This document shows, piece by piece, positions 7,474 through 16,175 of a stretch of 64,000 nucleotides of DNA; position 1 is the first letter of the stretch; every line of letters starts with the position of its first letter. Location: the NCBI GenBank assembly GCA_029263095.1, contig JAJCYA010000017.1:62001-126000 (forward strand), in the 5' to 3' direction. The position numbers were made by a program, and so were the translations under genes. The notes beneath the pieces are model-generated. The model worked only from the letters and a program-made list of their open reading frames with translations. It had not been told where the DNA came from and did not search any database. The stretch comes from Acidimicrobiia bacterium (GTDB lineage: Bacteria; Actinomycetota; Acidimicrobiia; Spongiisociales; UBA11373).

Positions 7474-7797
7474 ATGACTACAGATATCAAGGACAAGGTT
7501 CTGGAGCTGGTCGTGTTCGCGCTCAACGACGGCGTGACGCGTGATGAACTGCTTCAGAGCGTCGACCCCGTGTCGGAGTGGGTGGCGGAGCAGCCGGGAT
7601 TCATCTCCCGGCAGCTGACCGAGACGGACGGCGGCAAGTGGGTCGAAATCGTGTGGTGGGAATCTCTCGCCGAAGCCGAGACGGCGGCTGAGGCAGCCCT
7701 GTCGTCCGAGAGGTGCTCCCCGATGTTCTCGATGATTCGACTCGACGACATGGTGGCGCTCCACGGGGTGCCCGTGATCGAATTCGCCAGCGTCTAG
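7474..7797 (+). CDS. Antibiotic-biosynthesis-monooxygenase-like (ABM fold) protein
   Basis: A 107-residue protein of dimeric alpha/beta-barrel type. The pattern LELVVFALNDGVTRDELLQ, a FISRQLTET strand, a WVEIVWWESLAEAETAA segment and a C-terminal strand fit ABM-like or related small heme/quinone-handling folds. ATG at 7474 was chosen over 7459 because AAAGGAAC lies 5-12 bp before it. The TetR gene immediately upstream and the shared operator block suggest repression by that protein and induction by a small molecule. Whether it is an enzyme is unknown. Confidence 0.65.
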   Translation: MTTDIKDKVLELVVFALNDGVTRDELLQSVDPVSEWVAEQPGFISRQLTETDGGKWVEIVWWESLAEAETAAEAALSSERCSPMFSMIRLDDMVALHGVPVIEFASV

Positions 7798-7906
7798 CGG
7801 ATTCGTTGTGCTCTTCCGCAAGGGGGGACCCGATCGCGAGCTCGGGTGCGGGAGAGGCACAGAGATTCGAGGAGGTCTGGCGTTCGGGAACCGCGAACAT
7901 GGGGCA

Positions 7907-9709
7907 ATGATCCGCTTCGGGACCTCAACGCTTCCGCCGGAAGGTGACGACGCCGCCTTCCTGGATCGGATTGTCGAGCGCGGCGATGGGGCGGTCGAGT
8001 TGCCCTTTGTCAAAGGCTTCCCGTGGAAAGAGCGACGTTGTGAGCAGTTTGGAGAGCTCGCATATGAGCGCGGTATTGCGGTCTCGATCCACGCCCCCTA
8101 CTTCGCCATCCTCACCAGCGACGATCCCGAGAAGTCGAAGCAGACGCTCGCCGCGCTCGAACACACGATGAAGCTCGGCCGAGCGTTGCGGTCCCGGGTC
8201 ATCGTCGCCCACGCCGGCTACGTCAAGGGCCGGTCTCCGGAGGAACTCCACGAGCGGGTGATCGCATCGCTCGGGATCATTGAGCCCAAGGTGCGACACC
8301 TCGGGGTTGCCCTCGGCTTGGAGGTGGGCGGTAGTGACCGGGCGTTTGGGACGCTCGGAGATATCGCCCTCATTGCCGAACAGTTCTCATTCGTCCACCC
8401 CGTTGTCGACTGGGCTCACCTCCACGCCGTGTCCAAAGGCGCGCTCACGACCAAGGAGGCCTTTACCGAGGTCATCTCCTTCCTCCGCGAGCACTTCTCG
8501 GGATGGACGCTCGATCCGCTCCACGCTCAGTTCACCGACAACGAGTTCGGTGCTGCCGGCGAGATCAGGCACGTTCCGTACGGCGAAGGGACGTTGCGAG
8601 TCGGACCGCTGATCGAAGCGGTGATCGACGCCGGGCTTCGGATGACGCTCATCTCCGAGGCGCATGAGCATTCGAGTCACGATGCGATTCGAGCGGAGAT
8701 GGAAGCTGTGCTTGTCGGAGCACAGTCCGACCCCGCGACGGAGGGCCGGTCGGCGGCCTCCGGCAGCATCGACTTCCCGGCCACCATCCGGGTGGAGGCG
8801 GAAGGGGATTCCTTCTCGCTGGTCGGCGGCGACCGTCCGCTCAGACTCTCGAATCTCGACAGGCCCTTCTTTCGCGGCGGTCATACCAAAGGTGATCTCA
8901 TCACCTACTACGGGACGATTGCTCCACTCCTCTTGCCCCACCTGAGAGATCGGGCGATCGTTCTGGCACGTTTTCCGGATGGGGCCGATGGCGACTGGTT
9001 CTACGAGAAGCAAGCCCCAGCTCACACTCCGGAGTGGCTTCCCACCTTCCCGCTCCATTCGGAGCACCGAGGTGAGGCGATCGACTTCGTCACCGCTCCG
9101 GACGCCGAGTCGCTGATGTGGATCGCCAACCTCGGGGCCATCGAGATTCACCCATGGCTCAGTCGGGTCATGGCGCCGGATCGGCCCGACTTTGCCGTCT
9201 TCGACTTGGATCCGGCAGATGGGGCCGACTGGGGGCAGGTGGTGGCGGTCGCCAATCTCGTGAACGTCGCATTGGAGCGGCTCGGGCTGGCGGGCTACCC
9301 GAAGACGTCGGGAGCGACGGGCCTCCACATCTATGTGCCGATCGAGCCTGAGTATGAGTACAGACGGGTAAGACGCTTCGTTGAGGCGATCGGGAGGCTC
9401 ATCGTCGGCGCCGATCCAGAGCTGGCCACGATGGAATGGGACATCCCGGAGCGGTCAGGGAGAGTCTTCATAGATCACAACCAGAACGTCGGCGGCAAGA
9501 CCATCGCCTCGGTCTACTCGGTGCGGCCGCGACCGGGCGCACCGGTGTCGACGCCGCTGCTGTGGTCTGAGGTGGAGACGGTCGACCCTGCCGCCTTCAC
9601 CATCGCCACCGTGTGGGATCGACTGGCCCGGCACGGGGACCTGTTTGCACCCGTGCTTTGGGGTGGGCAGCGACTGGAGAGGGCCGAGGAAGCACTCGGA
9701 CTGTCGTGA
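7907..9709 (+). CDS. Fusion: AP-endonuclease-like TIM barrel + LigD-type DNA polymerase domain
   Basis: A 600-residue two-domain protein. Residues 1-275 resemble the endonuclease IV/xylose isomerase-like TIM barrel: MIRFGTSTLP, VSIHAPYF (about 59-66), VIVAHAGY, LGLEVGG, VVDWAHLHA, then LISEAHEH, carrying the His/Glu/Asp residues that bind metal in that family. Residues about 300-600 match the LigD polymerase (archaeo-eukaryotic primase) domain: FDLDP (432-436) with two catalytic Asp, TSGATGLHIYVP (467-478), and VFIDHNQNVGGKT with the third Asp (523). No ligase or phosphoesterase domain is present. ATG at 7907 starts the barrel exactly where the family starts. A Ku gene is not in the window. 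Likely role: nucleotide insertion during end-joining or gap repair coupled to AP-site or 3'-end processing (inference). Confidence 0.85.
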   Translation: MIRFGTSTLPPEGDDAAFLDRIVERGDGAVELPFVKGFPWKERRCEQFGELAYERGIAVSIHAPYFAILTSDDPEKSKQTLAALEHTMKLGRALRSRVIVAHAGYVKGRSPEELHERVIASLGIIEPKVRHLGVALGLEVGGSDRAFGTLGDIALIAEQFSFVHPVVDWAHLHAVSKGALTTKEAFTEVISFLREHFSGWTLDPLHAQFTDNEFGAAGEIRHVPYGEGTLRVGPLIEAVIDAGLRMTLISEAHEHSSHDAIRAEMEAVLVGAQSDPATEGRSAASGSIDFPATIRVEAEGDSFSLVGGDRPLRLSNLDRPFFRGGHTKGDLITYYGTIAPLLLPHLRDRAIVLARFPDGADGDWFYEKQAPAHTPEWLPTFPLHSEHRGEAIDFVTAPDAESLMWIANLGAIEIHPWLSRVMAPDRPDFAVFDLDPADGADWGQVVAVANLVNVALERLGLAGYPKTSGATGLHIYVPIEPEYEYRRVRRFVEAIGRLIVGADPELATMEWDIPERSGRVFIDHNQNVGGKTIASVYSVRPRPGAPVSTPLLWSEVETVDPAAFTIATVWDRLARHGDLFAPVLWGGQRLERAEEALGLS

Positions 9710-9805
9710 CTCCCGGCCGGTGTTCGTGGCTTACGGTGGGCGAACAGATACCGGTCCCGATACCGCTGACGACTGACGGCTGGAGACTTCCTAGTCTTTA
9801 GTCCC

Positions 9806-11605
9806 GTGTCCGACACCATGCCGGTCACCGCACGAGAAGTGCTCGGTGGTGGGCTCCGCATCGTCTTTCGATTCATCAAGGCGCGCCCTTGGGCGTTCGC
9901 GTTCGCCGTCACCGGCGCAACGCTGTTCTCCGCTGCGATCATCGCCTCGTCTGCGGTCATCGGGTGGATCACCGATACAGCGGTACTCCCTGTGCTCACC
10001 GAGGACGTGCCTGCTTCGGACAGGATCCCGGCCGTCATATTTGCTATCGCCGCCGTGGCACTCTGGAAGGCTGCCGCGATCGTGCTGCGGCGTACGTCGG
10101 CAGGTTGGCTGCAATTGCGAAACCAGCAGGATCTGCGTGGGAAGTTGGTGGGTCATCAACTCGATCTGGAACTGAGCTGGTTCGGGCGCCAGTCGATTGG
10201 CGATCTTCTCTCCGTCGCCGACAACGACACGCAGCGCAGTACCAGTGTGCTTGCACCACTTCCGTTTGCGACGGGAGTTTCCCTGCTGGTGATCGGCACC
10301 GTGGTCCTGCTGGCGCTTCTCGACCCCTGGCTCGGGCTCGTTGCCTTCGTGAGCATGACGCTGATCGTCTACATCGAGGCGCGGGCCGCAATGAGCCTGT
10401 ACCCGTTCTGGGAAGGCATTCAGACCCAGCTGGGCGTGATGACGGGCGTTGCCCACGAGAGCTTTGATGGCGCACTGACGATCAAGGCTCTCGGACGCGA
10501 GGACTACGAGACCGAAAGGCTCCGCGTCGAATCCGAGGAACTGCGCGATCGCAATATCTATGTCGGAGTCAGGTGGGAGACCTATCGCACGATTATCGTC
10601 ACCCTCATCCCGGCTGTGAGCCTGGTGGTCCTGCTGGTCGGGGCGGTGCGGGTCGATGCCGGGGCGATCTCCGCCGGTGACATCGTGACCTCCCTGTACC
10701 TCCTTGCACTGCTTTCGTTCCCGATCCAACTGATTGCGTTCGTCTTGTTCGATCTGGCTGTGGCGATCCCGGCCTGGGAGAGAGTCGCGGGTGTGCTCGA
10801 GGCGGATGAACGGGTCGAGTACGGAAATGTGCACGCCGACGCAGATGGAGGCGCCGCCCCGGTGGACTCCGAACGAGTCGGATTCGGGTACGAGATGGAC
10901 GAGATCATCCTCTCCGATGTGGTCGTCGATATTCCGGCGGGTCGGACAGTCGCCGTCGTCGGTCCGACCGGGTCGGGCAAGACGACCCTCACACTCCTGA
11001 TGGCCCGCTTGTGGGACCCGGGGACAGGTCGGATCCTTGTCGATGGCCGTGATGTACGTGACTTTGCTCGTTACGAGCTGTCACGGGAGGTCGCCCACGT
11101 CGCACAGACTGCCTTCCTGTTCGACGACACTGCGCTCGGCAACATCACGATGGGACTCGATCTCCCCCTTGCCCGGGTGCATGAGGCAGCGGACCTCGCC
11201 GGTGCCCATGAGTTCATCGAGGAACTACCAGATCGATACGACACCCGGCTTGGGGAGCGCGGCGCGTCTCTCTCGGGGGGTCAGCGACAGCGGATAGCGC
11301 TCGCCAGAGCGCTGGTGAGAGATCCCAGAGTTCTCATCATGGACGATGCGACGTCGGCCGTCGATCCGTCGGTGGAGGCCGAGATCCTGCGCCGCCTGCG
11401 TTCGGCCGAGCTGCCGTCGACGATCGTGGTCGTGGCCTACCGCCCATCGTCGATCCGGCTTGCCGATGAGGTTGTCTTCGTGGATGAGGGCCGAGTGGTT
11501 GCTCAGGGTACCCACACCGACCTGCTGGGAACCCAACCGGGCTACGCCAGGCTCGTTCAGGCTTACGAGAACGAGGCCGCGGCCAGAGCGGGAGGGGGCG
11601 CGTGA
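9806..11605 (+). CDS. ABC exporter subunit, degenerate ATP site
   Basis: A 599-residue half-transporter: six transmembrane helices (about residues 20-310), then an ATPase domain. Walker A is GPTGSGKTT, the signature is LSGGQRQRIALARAL, and Walker B is LIMDDATSAVD, with Asp where the catalytic Glu normally sits. The switch histidine is replaced in VVVAYRPSSI, where family members read AHRLSTI. This subunit therefore cannot supply a full hydrolysis site. The next gene overlaps it by 4 bp and has the complementary pattern, so the two probably form a heterodimeric exporter of the TM287/288 or LmrCD type, for drugs or lipids. GTG start at 9806. Confidence 0.9.
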   Translation: MSDTMPVTAREVLGGGLRIVFRFIKARPWAFAFAVTGATLFSAAIIASSAVIGWITDTAVLPVLTEDVPASDRIPAVIFAIAAVALWKAAAIVLRRTSAGWLQLRNQQDLRGKLVGHQLDLELSWFGRQSIGDLLSVADNDTQRSTSVLAPLPFATGVSLLVIGTVVLLALLDPWLGLVAFVSMTLIVYIEARAAMSLYPFWEGIQTQLGVMTGVAHESFDGALTIKALGREDYETERLRVESEELRDRNIYVGVRWETYRTIIVTLIPAVSLVVLLVGAVRVDAGAISAGDIVTSLYLLALLSFPIQLIAFVLFDLAVAIPAWERVAGVLEADERVEYGNVHADADGGAAPVDSERVGFGYEMDEIILSDVVVDIPAGRTVAVVGPTGSGKTTLTLLMARLWDPGTGRILVDGRDVRDFARYELSREVAHVAQTAFLFDDTALGNITMGLDLPLARVHEAADLAGAHEFIEELPDRYDTRLGERGASLSGGQRQRIALARALVRDPRVLIMDDATSAVDPSVEAEILRRLRSAELPSTIVVVAYRPSSIRLADEVVFVDEGRVVAQGTHTDLLGTQPGYARLVQAYENEAAARAGGGA

Positions 11606-13380
11606 CGACGGCATCACCCGAGATCTCGACGTACAGCGCGATTCGGCGTGCGATCATCGAAGCTCCGATCATTGCCCATCGCCTCTGGGTCGTCTTGCTG
11701 CTGAACTTGGGGGGGACTGCGGTCCAGGTGCTCATTCCCGTCATCGTGCAGCAGACGCTCGATCGGTATGTGATCGGTTCCGACCGGGTTGACATCGGTG
11801 GTGTCGCCTCGGCCGTGGCCATCGGACTCGTCGTGGTGGTCGTCGGCGGCGTGATGACACGGGCCGGTCTGGTTCGGTTGGTCCGGCAGGCATCGACCGG
11901 CCTCTCCGAACTACGGGTCTCCGTGTTTGCCCACCTGTTCCGTCGATCCGTGCTCCATGTGGAAACCGAGCGGAGGGGTGCTCTGGTGTCGCGCGTGACG
12001 TCGGATCTCACGACGTTGCAGGATTTCCTCGAGTGGGGTGGCGTGATGTTCCTCGTCAACGGCACTCAGGTCGTCGTGTCGTTGGTTGTGATGGCGATCT
12101 ACGAGTGGCGCCTGGCTCTGATCGTGCTCGTCGGCGTGGCGTTCTATGCGGCCAATCTCCTGTGGTCGCAGCGGGTGTTGCGACGCCGTTACGACAAGGT
12201 CCGGGAGCGTGTCGCCGACAGCTTGGCGGTAATGGGGGAGGCCATCAACGCTCTTCCCGCAGTGCGAGCCCACGGTGCCGAACGGGTGACGATGGATCGA
12301 GTCGAGGAAAGCCTCGAGCAACGCTTCCAGGCCGAGTTCAAGGCCGCCCACTTTGGCAACGTCCTGTTCTCGACTTCGGAATTGTTTGCGGCCGCCCTCA
12401 CGTCGGTCGTCGTTGCGGTGGGCCTCTTGATGGGGCCCGATCAGGGGGTCACCGCCGGGGTACTGCTCGCATTCCTGTTCTTGGTGAACCTGCTCATCTC
12501 TCCGGTGCAAGTGCTTGTGGAGATCCTCGACTTCGCGCAGAGTGCGGCTTCGGGTCTTCGTCGCGTCGTGCAGGCACTCGATGCTCCTATCGAGATTCCA
12601 GAGGCCGAAAACGCGACCGATCTCCCCGCTGGGTCGCTCGACGTCGAATTCGAAGACGTCGGCTTCAAGTACGTAGATGGCCCTGAAGTCCTATCTGATG
12701 TGTCGGTCAGGGTCGCCCCAGGGTCGCGGGTGGCCGTCGTCGGCGCGACCGGATCCGGCAAGACCACCTTTGCCAAATTGTTGGTGCGGTTGCTCGACCC
12801 GGATCGAGGGGTCATCAGGATCAGCGGCACCGATCTGCGTCAAGTGGGGAGACGCAGCCTCCGTTCAAGGGTCGCCTTCGTACCTCAGGAGGGCTTTCTC
12901 TTTACCGGTTCCGTTGCCGACAACGTCCGGTACGGACGCCCCGAGGCCGATGACGAGGAGGTCCTGGCTGCGTGTCATGAGTTGGGTCTGGATCGTTGGC
13001 TCGGTCAACTCGCAGAGGGGATTCATACTCCGGTCGGTGAGCGCGGCTCGAGCATGTCGGCCGGCGAGCGGCAACTGGTTGCGCTGGTACGAGCGTGGAT
13101 ATCCAACCCCGATCTTCTCCTGCTCGACGAGGCGACATCGGCGGTCGATCCGGCACTCGACGTCGAACTGCGGGGCGCCATCGATCGGCTGATCGCCGGC
13201 CGAACGTCGGTGACCATCGCGCACCGCCTTGCCACGGCCGAGGCCGCCGACGACGTGCTCGTCTTCGACCAAGGTCGGCTCGTCGAGCGCGGATCCCACG
13301 CTCAACTGGTGGCATTGGGTGGTGTCTACTCAGGCCTGTACGCCGATTGGAGCGCCGGGACGGCAAGTATCGATCTCTGA
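11602..13380 (+). CDS. ABC exporter subunit, catalytic ATP site
   Basis: A 592-residue half-transporter with six membrane helices, then an ATPase domain. Walker A is GATGSGKTT, Walker B is LLLDEATSAVD with the catalytic Glu, and the switch His is present in VTIAHRLATAE. Its signature, however, is MSAGERQLVAL rather than LSGGQ. With the partner at 9806-11605 the canonical site is built from this Walker A/B and the partner's LSGGQ; the other composite site is degenerate on both sides. Translationally coupled by a GTGA overlap. Substrate not predictable. Confidence 0.92.
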   Translation: MTTASPEISTYSAIRRAIIEAPIIAHRLWVVLLLNLGGTAVQVLIPVIVQQTLDRYVIGSDRVDIGGVASAVAIGLVVVVVGGVMTRAGLVRLVRQASTGLSELRVSVFAHLFRRSVLHVETERRGALVSRVTSDLTTLQDFLEWGGVMFLVNGTQVVVSLVVMAIYEWRLALIVLVGVAFYAANLLWSQRVLRRRYDKVRERVADSLAVMGEAINALPAVRAHGAERVTMDRVEESLEQRFQAEFKAAHFGNVLFSTSELFAAALTSVVVAVGLLMGPDQGVTAGVLLAFLFLVNLLISPVQVLVEILDFAQSAASGLRRVVQALDAPIEIPEAENATDLPAGSLDVEFEDVGFKYVDGPEVLSDVSVRVAPGSRVAVVGATGSGKTTFAKLLVRLLDPDRGVIRISGTDLRQVGRRSLRSRVAFVPQEGFLFTGSVADNVRYGRPEADDEEVLAACHELGLDRWLGQLAEGIHTPVGERGSSMSAGERQLVALVRAWISNPDLLLLDEATSAVDPALDVELRGAIDRLIAGRTSVTIAHRLATAEAADDVLVFDQGRLVERGSHAQLVALGGVYSGLYADWSAGTASIDL

Positions 13381-13388
13381 CGACCCAG

Positions 13389-14228
13389 TCAGAGGCTCCC
13401 CGGCTCAGGTCCCACGGCGATATCACCGCGACTGGTAGACCAGTCGCTCCACGAGCCGGGATAGAGGATCGGTTCGGGCAGACCCGCCCGAACCATGGCG
13501 AGTGCGTTGTGGCATGCAGTCACGCCACTACCGCAATACACGACTGTGTCTCGACCGACCTCGACCCCGAGATCGGAAAACCGATCCCACAGTGTGTCTG
13601 CGCTGCGAAAGGTCTCGTCGGCGGAGAGATTGTCGGTCATTGCGGCGTTCAGCGCAGTAGGGATGTGCCCTGCGACCGGGTCTACCGGTTCTTCGTCGCC
13701 TCGATACCGCTCGGGATCCCGCGCATCGAGCAGGACCACCTCGCCAAGGCGCCGGCGCAGCTCCTCACGATCGAGTTGCCGAGTGGCGGGCTGTCGGATA
13801 GCCAAAGTCGTCTCGTGACGAGACGGCAATTCCGTCTCCAGGGGACGTCCGGCGGCCAGCCAGGCGGTGATGCCACCGTCGAGGACCCGGACCCGATCGT
13901 GTCCGATATCGCGCAGCATCCACCACAGACGTGCCGCGATGCCCCCACCACGATCGTCGTAGGCGACGATGAGCTGGTCGTCGCCGAAACCGATTCCTTG
14001 CATCGTTGCCGCAAACTCCTCTCGAGTCGGCAGGGGGTGTCTACCAGGGCCTTGGGAGTCACTGAGATGCTGATCCAGGCTCACATAGACGGCTCCCGGA
14101 AGGTGGCCGGCGTGATAGGCATGATGGCCGTGTTTTGGCTCGTCCAGGTACCAGCGCACGTCGGCAATCCCCACCGGGCCTTCCCAGGCGGCCAGCTCTT
14201 CGACGGTGATGATTGGATCCGTCACCAT
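13389..14228 (-). CDS. sseA: 3-Mercaptopyruvate sulfurtransferase (two rhodanese domains)
   Basis: A 279-residue tandem rhodanese. The N-terminal inactive domain (about residues 5-135) carries VRWYLDEPKHGHHAYHAGHLPGA-type sequence. The C-terminal domain has the active loop VVYCGSGVTACHNAL, and the CGSGVT loop is the form associated with mercaptopyruvate sulfurtransferases rather than thiosulfate rhodaneses (CRKGV). It would transfer sulfane sulfur from 3-mercaptopyruvate to cyanide, thiols or thioredoxin. ATG at 14228 is preceded by GGAGAAGG; the frame upstream of it is non-natural. It overlaps the upstream gene by 7 bp, so the two are probably one transcription unit. Confidence 0.88.
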   Translation of the reverse strand: MVTDPIITVEELAAWEGPVGIADVRWYLDEPKHGHHAYHAGHLPGAVYVSLDQHLSDSQGPGRHPLPTREEFAATMQGIGFGDDQLIVAYDDRGGGIAARLWWMLRDIGHDRVRVLDGGITAWLAAGRPLETELPSRHETTLAIRQPATRQLDREELRRRLGEVVLLDARDPERYRGDEEPVDPVAGHIPTALNAAMTDNLSADETFRSADTLWDRFSDLGVEVGRDTVVYCGSGVTACHNALAMVRAGLPEPILYPGSWSDWSTSRGDIAVGPEPGSL

Positions 14229-14740
14229 GCGGTCACCTTCTCCGGCCTCGCCGGACGGGGAGCGGCTGCAGCCTCCCAAGGGCGAGCCAGGACGTGCCAA
14301 GTGAGTATCAACGCGTGGGAAGGGATCGACACATCGGTGTGGACGGCGAGGCGATTGTACGACCACATTGTTCCGGCGAGGCGTCCGATCGGCTCGCCCC
14401 CTATCCGAAAGCTCCATCGGCGCGGCATGGGATCCGACGTCAGATCGCAGGCAAAACCGACCCCGCTGATCTCCCAGCGGCGTCCCAACCAGGAGCGTCG
14501 ATCGATGCGTCCGATGGGGGCACCATCGGCTTTCAGCTCGACGGAGCCCCAACCGTCGGGTGTGATCTCGAACCGGGTTCCATCGGCGAAGCTCCCGCGC
14601 GACGTATGCCGCCACGGGTCACGCCGTAGTTCGGCAAGCTGTGCGTCGCCCCGTGTCAGCCTCCATCGGTTCGAAAAAGGGCTGCTGACGAATTGGCAGT
14701 CGCCGACGACGGCGGGGGGTATCCAGCGTCCGGTACTCAC
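14222..14740 (-). CDS. Conserved-looking hypothetical protein in the sseA operon
   Basis: A 172-residue protein with no family recognised. It is rich in Trp and Arg, with repeated strand-turn-strand units (FEITPDGWGSVELKADGAPIG and WSFRIGGEPIGRL), suggesting a beta-barrel of LURP/tubby-like kind (inference only). No signal peptide or membrane helix. The 3' end overlaps the sseA start by 7 bp, consistent with co-translation. A possible role is binding a lipid or cell-surface component, but the sequence does not show it. Confidence 0.65.
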   Translation of the reverse strand: MSTGRWIPPAVVGDCQFVSSPFSNRWRLTRGDAQLAELRRDPWRHTSRGSFADGTRFEITPDGWGSVELKADGAPIGRIDRRSWLGRRWEISGVGFACDLTSDPMPRRWSFRIGGEPIGRLAGTMWSYNRLAVHTDVSIPSHALILTWHVLARPWEAAAAPRPARPEKVTAW

Positions 14741-14764
14741 GTCGCGAGGCTAGTGGGCGACCCG

Positions 14765-15163
14765 CTACTCGGTCCTGGCGGTCGGGAGGTGGAGGACGTA
14801 CCAGATGGCCCACACCCCGATGGCGGCGACTACAACCTTGATCATCGGGTGAGGAACCACCCACCCGATCGAGAATCCGAATGCGGCGGACATGGCCACC
14901 ACCGCGAAGACCTTGGTCTTGAGAGGGATACCGCGGCCGGCCTGGAAGTCCGAAATGAACCGTCCGAAGAGCCGGTGGTTCATGAGCCAAGCATGGAAAC
15001 GCTTCGAAGACCGTGAGAAGGCAAAAGCGGCAATGAGGAGGGGACCGGTCGTGGGGATGAGGGGGAGGAATATCCCTACGACTCCAACGACGAGCGCGCT
15101 GAGACCGAGGAGCATGTAGAGCGGTTTCATCCACGAGCGTGTCTGCGGAGCAGTCATTGTCAC
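14765..15163 (-). CDS. YbaN/DUF454 family inner-membrane protein
   Basis: A 132-residue membrane protein. Family features are visible: LGLSALVVGVVGIFLPLIPTTGPLLIAAFAFSRSS, the Pro-rich LPLIPTTP-like turn between helices 1 and 2, then RFHAWLMNHRLFGRFISDF and GIPLKTKV before two C-terminal helices. Four membrane segments are predicted in all. The biochemical role of the family is not known. Upstream in the same orientation as the sseA operon, with 24 bp between. Confidence 0.85.
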   Translation of the reverse strand: MTMTAPQTRSWMKPLYMLLGLSALVVGVVGIFLPLIPTTGPLLIAAFAFSRSSKRFHAWLMNHRLFGRFISDFQAGRGIPLKTKVFAVVAMSAAFGFSIGWVVPHPMIKVVVAAIGVWAIWYVLHLPTARTE

Positions 15164-15285
15164 TGAACGAGCGTACGGTCTCGGTTATTCGACGGGGAAT
15201 CGGAATGAGTGGGTCTACGGGTCGGCGACCCGGCGGCCGGCGGCCACTGTCTCCCCATTTGCTTGCTCCAAGTATTGTCGGAGGC

Positions 15286-16155
15286 GTGAAGCTCCACCTG
15301 CTGGACGGCACCTATGAGCTATTCCGTTCCTACTTCGGTGCACCGCCTCGCAAGGCTCCGAACGGTGGGGAGATCGGCGCCGTTCACGGAGTGATGGCCA
15401 GCACCCTCAAACTGCTTCAGGAGGATGGCGTTACCCACCTCGGAGCAGCATTCGACAGTGAGATCCGTTCCTTTCGAAACGATCTATACAGCGGCTACAA
15501 GAGCGAGGTTGGGGTCCCGGCCGAACTGCTCGCCCAGTTCCCGATCGTTGAGCAGGGGATGGAGGCGATTGGGGTCCCGGTGTGGCGAATGGAGGAGTAC
15601 GAGGCCGATGATGCTCTGGCGACCGCCGCCGCCCGATTCGCCGATGATGTCGAGCAGGTCGTGATCATGAGTCCCGACAAGGACATGGCCCAGTGCATCA
15701 CAGGTCAGAGAGTTGTGGGCTTCGATCGTCGCAAGCAGGCGTTCATCGATGAGGCGGGGGTGTGGGAGAAGTTTGGTGTCGCCCCCGAATCGATCCCCGA
15801 CTATCTCGGTCTGGTGGGGGACACCGCCGACGGTTTCCCTGGGCTCAGGGGATGGGGTGCCAAATCGGCATCGCTGGTGCTCGCCGAATACGGGCACATC
15901 GAGCAGATCCCGCTCCGGTCCGAGTTGTGGGAGCTGCAAGTGAGGGGAGCGGAGCGTCTCGTGGAGACTCTCCGAACAGACTTGGCGGAAGCGCTGCTGT
16001 TTCGATTCCTGGCGGTCCTGCGGCGCGATGTTCCTCTCACCGAGACGCTTGCCGACCTCGAATGGAAGGGCGTCCCTCGTCAGCGCTTCCAGGAGTTCTG
16101 CGATGAGTACGGCTTTGGATCGCTGCGCGACCGACCGCCCCGTTGGATCGATTAG
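15286..16155 (+). CDS. 5'-3' exonuclease (Pol I N-terminal/FEN family)
   Basis: A 289-residue stand-alone member of the family that forms the N-terminal domain of DNA polymerase I. LHLLDGTYELFRSYFG holds the first metal-binding Asp; EEYEADDALATAAA has the acidic cluster; VIMSPDKDMAQC carries the third pair of Asp. GLVGDTADGFPGLRGWGAKSAS is the helix-3-turn-helix DNA-binding element. GTG at 15286 gives the family N-terminus, although the GGAGG ribosome site sits only 1-2 nt away; the upstream part of the frame is non-natural. It would process 5' flaps and RNA primers. Divergent from the YbaN-like gene. Confidence 0.85.
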   Translation: MKLHLLDGTYELFRSYFGAPPRKAPNGGEIGAVHGVMASTLKLLQEDGVTHLGAAFDSEIRSFRNDLYSGYKSEVGVPAELLAQFPIVEQGMEAIGVPVWRMEEYEADDALATAAARFADDVEQVVIMSPDKDMAQCITGQRVVGFDRRKQAFIDEAGVWEKFGVAPESIPDYLGLVGDTADGFPGLRGWGAKSASLVLAEYGHIEQIPLRSELWELQVRGAERLVETLRTDLAEALLFRFLAVLRRDVPLTETLADLEWKGVPRQRFQEFCDEYGFGSLRDRPPRWID

Positions 16156-16175
16156 CACAGATTGTTCGGCGGGCT

